Below are positions 63,678-64,000 of a DNA stretch of 64,000 nt, in pieces. The notes under the pieces were generated by a model. The model made no database searches, was not told the DNA's origin, and saw nothing but the letters and a program-made list of their open reading frames with translations. This DNA comes from AP-15 sp963832875 (lineage in GTDB: Bacteria; Pseudomonadota; Alphaproteobacteria; ATCC43930; CGMCC-115725), in the NCBI GenBank assembly GCA_963832875.1, contig CAWHWB010000010.1:287458-351457 (forward strand). Reading direction: 5' to 3'. Numbering within the stretch: position 1 is the first letter of the stretch; each line of letters begins with the position of its first letter. The position numbers were made by a program, and so were the translations under genes.

Positions 63678-63954
63678 GGCCAAACCTCCATGAGGCGCCA
63701 CGCGCACAGCGCGTGGGCTGGCCGAAGGGAGCCCCCGGTGGACCTTTGGTCCGCCGACCTGATCGGCGGATTGATCCGGGGGCCCGGGCCGATATCGCGG
63801 CCATGGGGGATCGGGGGATTTGTGAAGTTGTGCCGCGGCGAAGTGGGTGCGGCGGGCGGCGGCCGGGGCGTTCGCGCTCTCTGGCGCTGGCCGCTGCACG
63901 CGGGCGGGGTCGGCGCTTGCCTTTGGCTCTTGGCCTGCTGGCAAGCCTGATGGA
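63678..63954. other. 23S-5S internal spacer
   Basis: About 277 bases with no tRNA and no convincing ORF. It is longer than is usual between 23S and 5S. It is rich in short inverted repeats (for example GGCCAAGCC/GGCCTGGCC-like pairs). Confidence 0.5.
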
Positions 63955-64000
63955 TCGGGCGGGTTCGAGCGATTAGTACCGGTCAGCTCGCACCGATTGC
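63955..64000 (-). rRNA. rrl: 23S ribosomal RNA, 3' end (partial)
   Basis: On the minus strand CGAGCTGACCGGTACTAATC is the conserved 3' terminal segment of 23S rRNA. The gene continues beyond the right edge. The exact 3' end is approximate. Confidence 0.85.

Noticed and set aside
63678..63954. tRNA or protein gene in the 23S-5S spacer
   Set aside because: Long open frames on both strands overlap rRNA and spacer and reflect high GC; no cloverleaf was seen.

Overview
The window is GC-rich, almost fully coding bacterial chromosome that reads as an alphaproteobacterium. The evidence is the gene content and local order: a small membrane protein, xerD and accA divergent from aroK-aroB; the rpmH-rnpA-yidD-yidC-engB-argB string; uvrC-pgsA beside molybdopterin genes; ubiH divergent from ftsK-lolA; and a SciP/DUF1153 gene with CtrA-type half-sites upstream. 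A Rhodospirillales-like soil or environmental organism fits best, but this is inference and no species can be named. Many genes use GTG starts and overlap their neighbour by four bases (ATGA or GTGA).

Layout. 1-9.6 kb is accessory metabolism and regulation: a PLP aminotransferase, an internally shortened WYL regulator, a cupin-like protein, an aldo/keto reductase, a luciferase-like oxidoreductase, a histidine-rich regulator/permease pair, an HpcH/HpaI aldolase and a DUF2076 protein. 9.7-20.4 kb is core: accA, xerD, aroK, aroB, then (minus strand) bolA, a HAD phosphatase, argB, engB, yidC, yidD, rnpA and rpmH with a clear sigma-70 promoter. A phage-type lysozyme and a facing secreted protein interrupt it. 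20.4-29.1 kb holds two tandem ferritin-like proteins with an HpnL-like flippase, a TVP38-family protein, a tricarballylate dehydrogenase-like flavoprotein, an AI-2E-type permease and small membrane proteins. 29.5-37.1 kb has lepA, a Phd/VapC-type toxin-antitoxin pair, and a signalling cluster (five-GAF histidine kinase, response regulator, receiver-cyclase). 37.1-46 kb is uvrB, an SDR, uvrC, pgsA, mobB, moeA, moaD and moaE. 46-51.2 kb is accessory and ends in an AT-rich island of three small, damaged minus-strand ORFs. 51.2-61.1 kb is trpBA, sciP, ubiH-like, ftsK, lolA, a glutamine-amidotransferase-like hydrolase and xthA. The right end has IS1595 and resolvase fragments, a PEP-CTERM protein, and the 3' end of an rRNA operon on the minus strand (23S end, 5S, tRNA-fMet, terminator).

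How the genes work together. The core genes cover shikimate and tryptophan synthesis, arginine synthesis, fatty-acid initiation, molybdenum-cofactor assembly, nucleotide excision repair, membrane-protein insertion and lipoprotein export. The GAF kinase, response regulator and receiver-cyclase are consecutive and probably form one signalling chain that ends in a cyclic nucleotide.

Two things stand out. Several conserved genes (yidD, the GAF kinase, its response regulator, uvrB, an XRE antitoxin, possibly rnpA) carry single-base frameshifts. Five of them are one-base insertions. That pattern raises the question of sequence error versus real decay. Second, uvrC contains an in-frame insertion of about 190 bases made of palindromic repeat sequence, so a mobile-type repeat appears to be translated inside a DNA-repair enzyme. 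The AT-rich island before trpB and the ferritin-like/HpnL cluster are the best candidates for undescribed biology.
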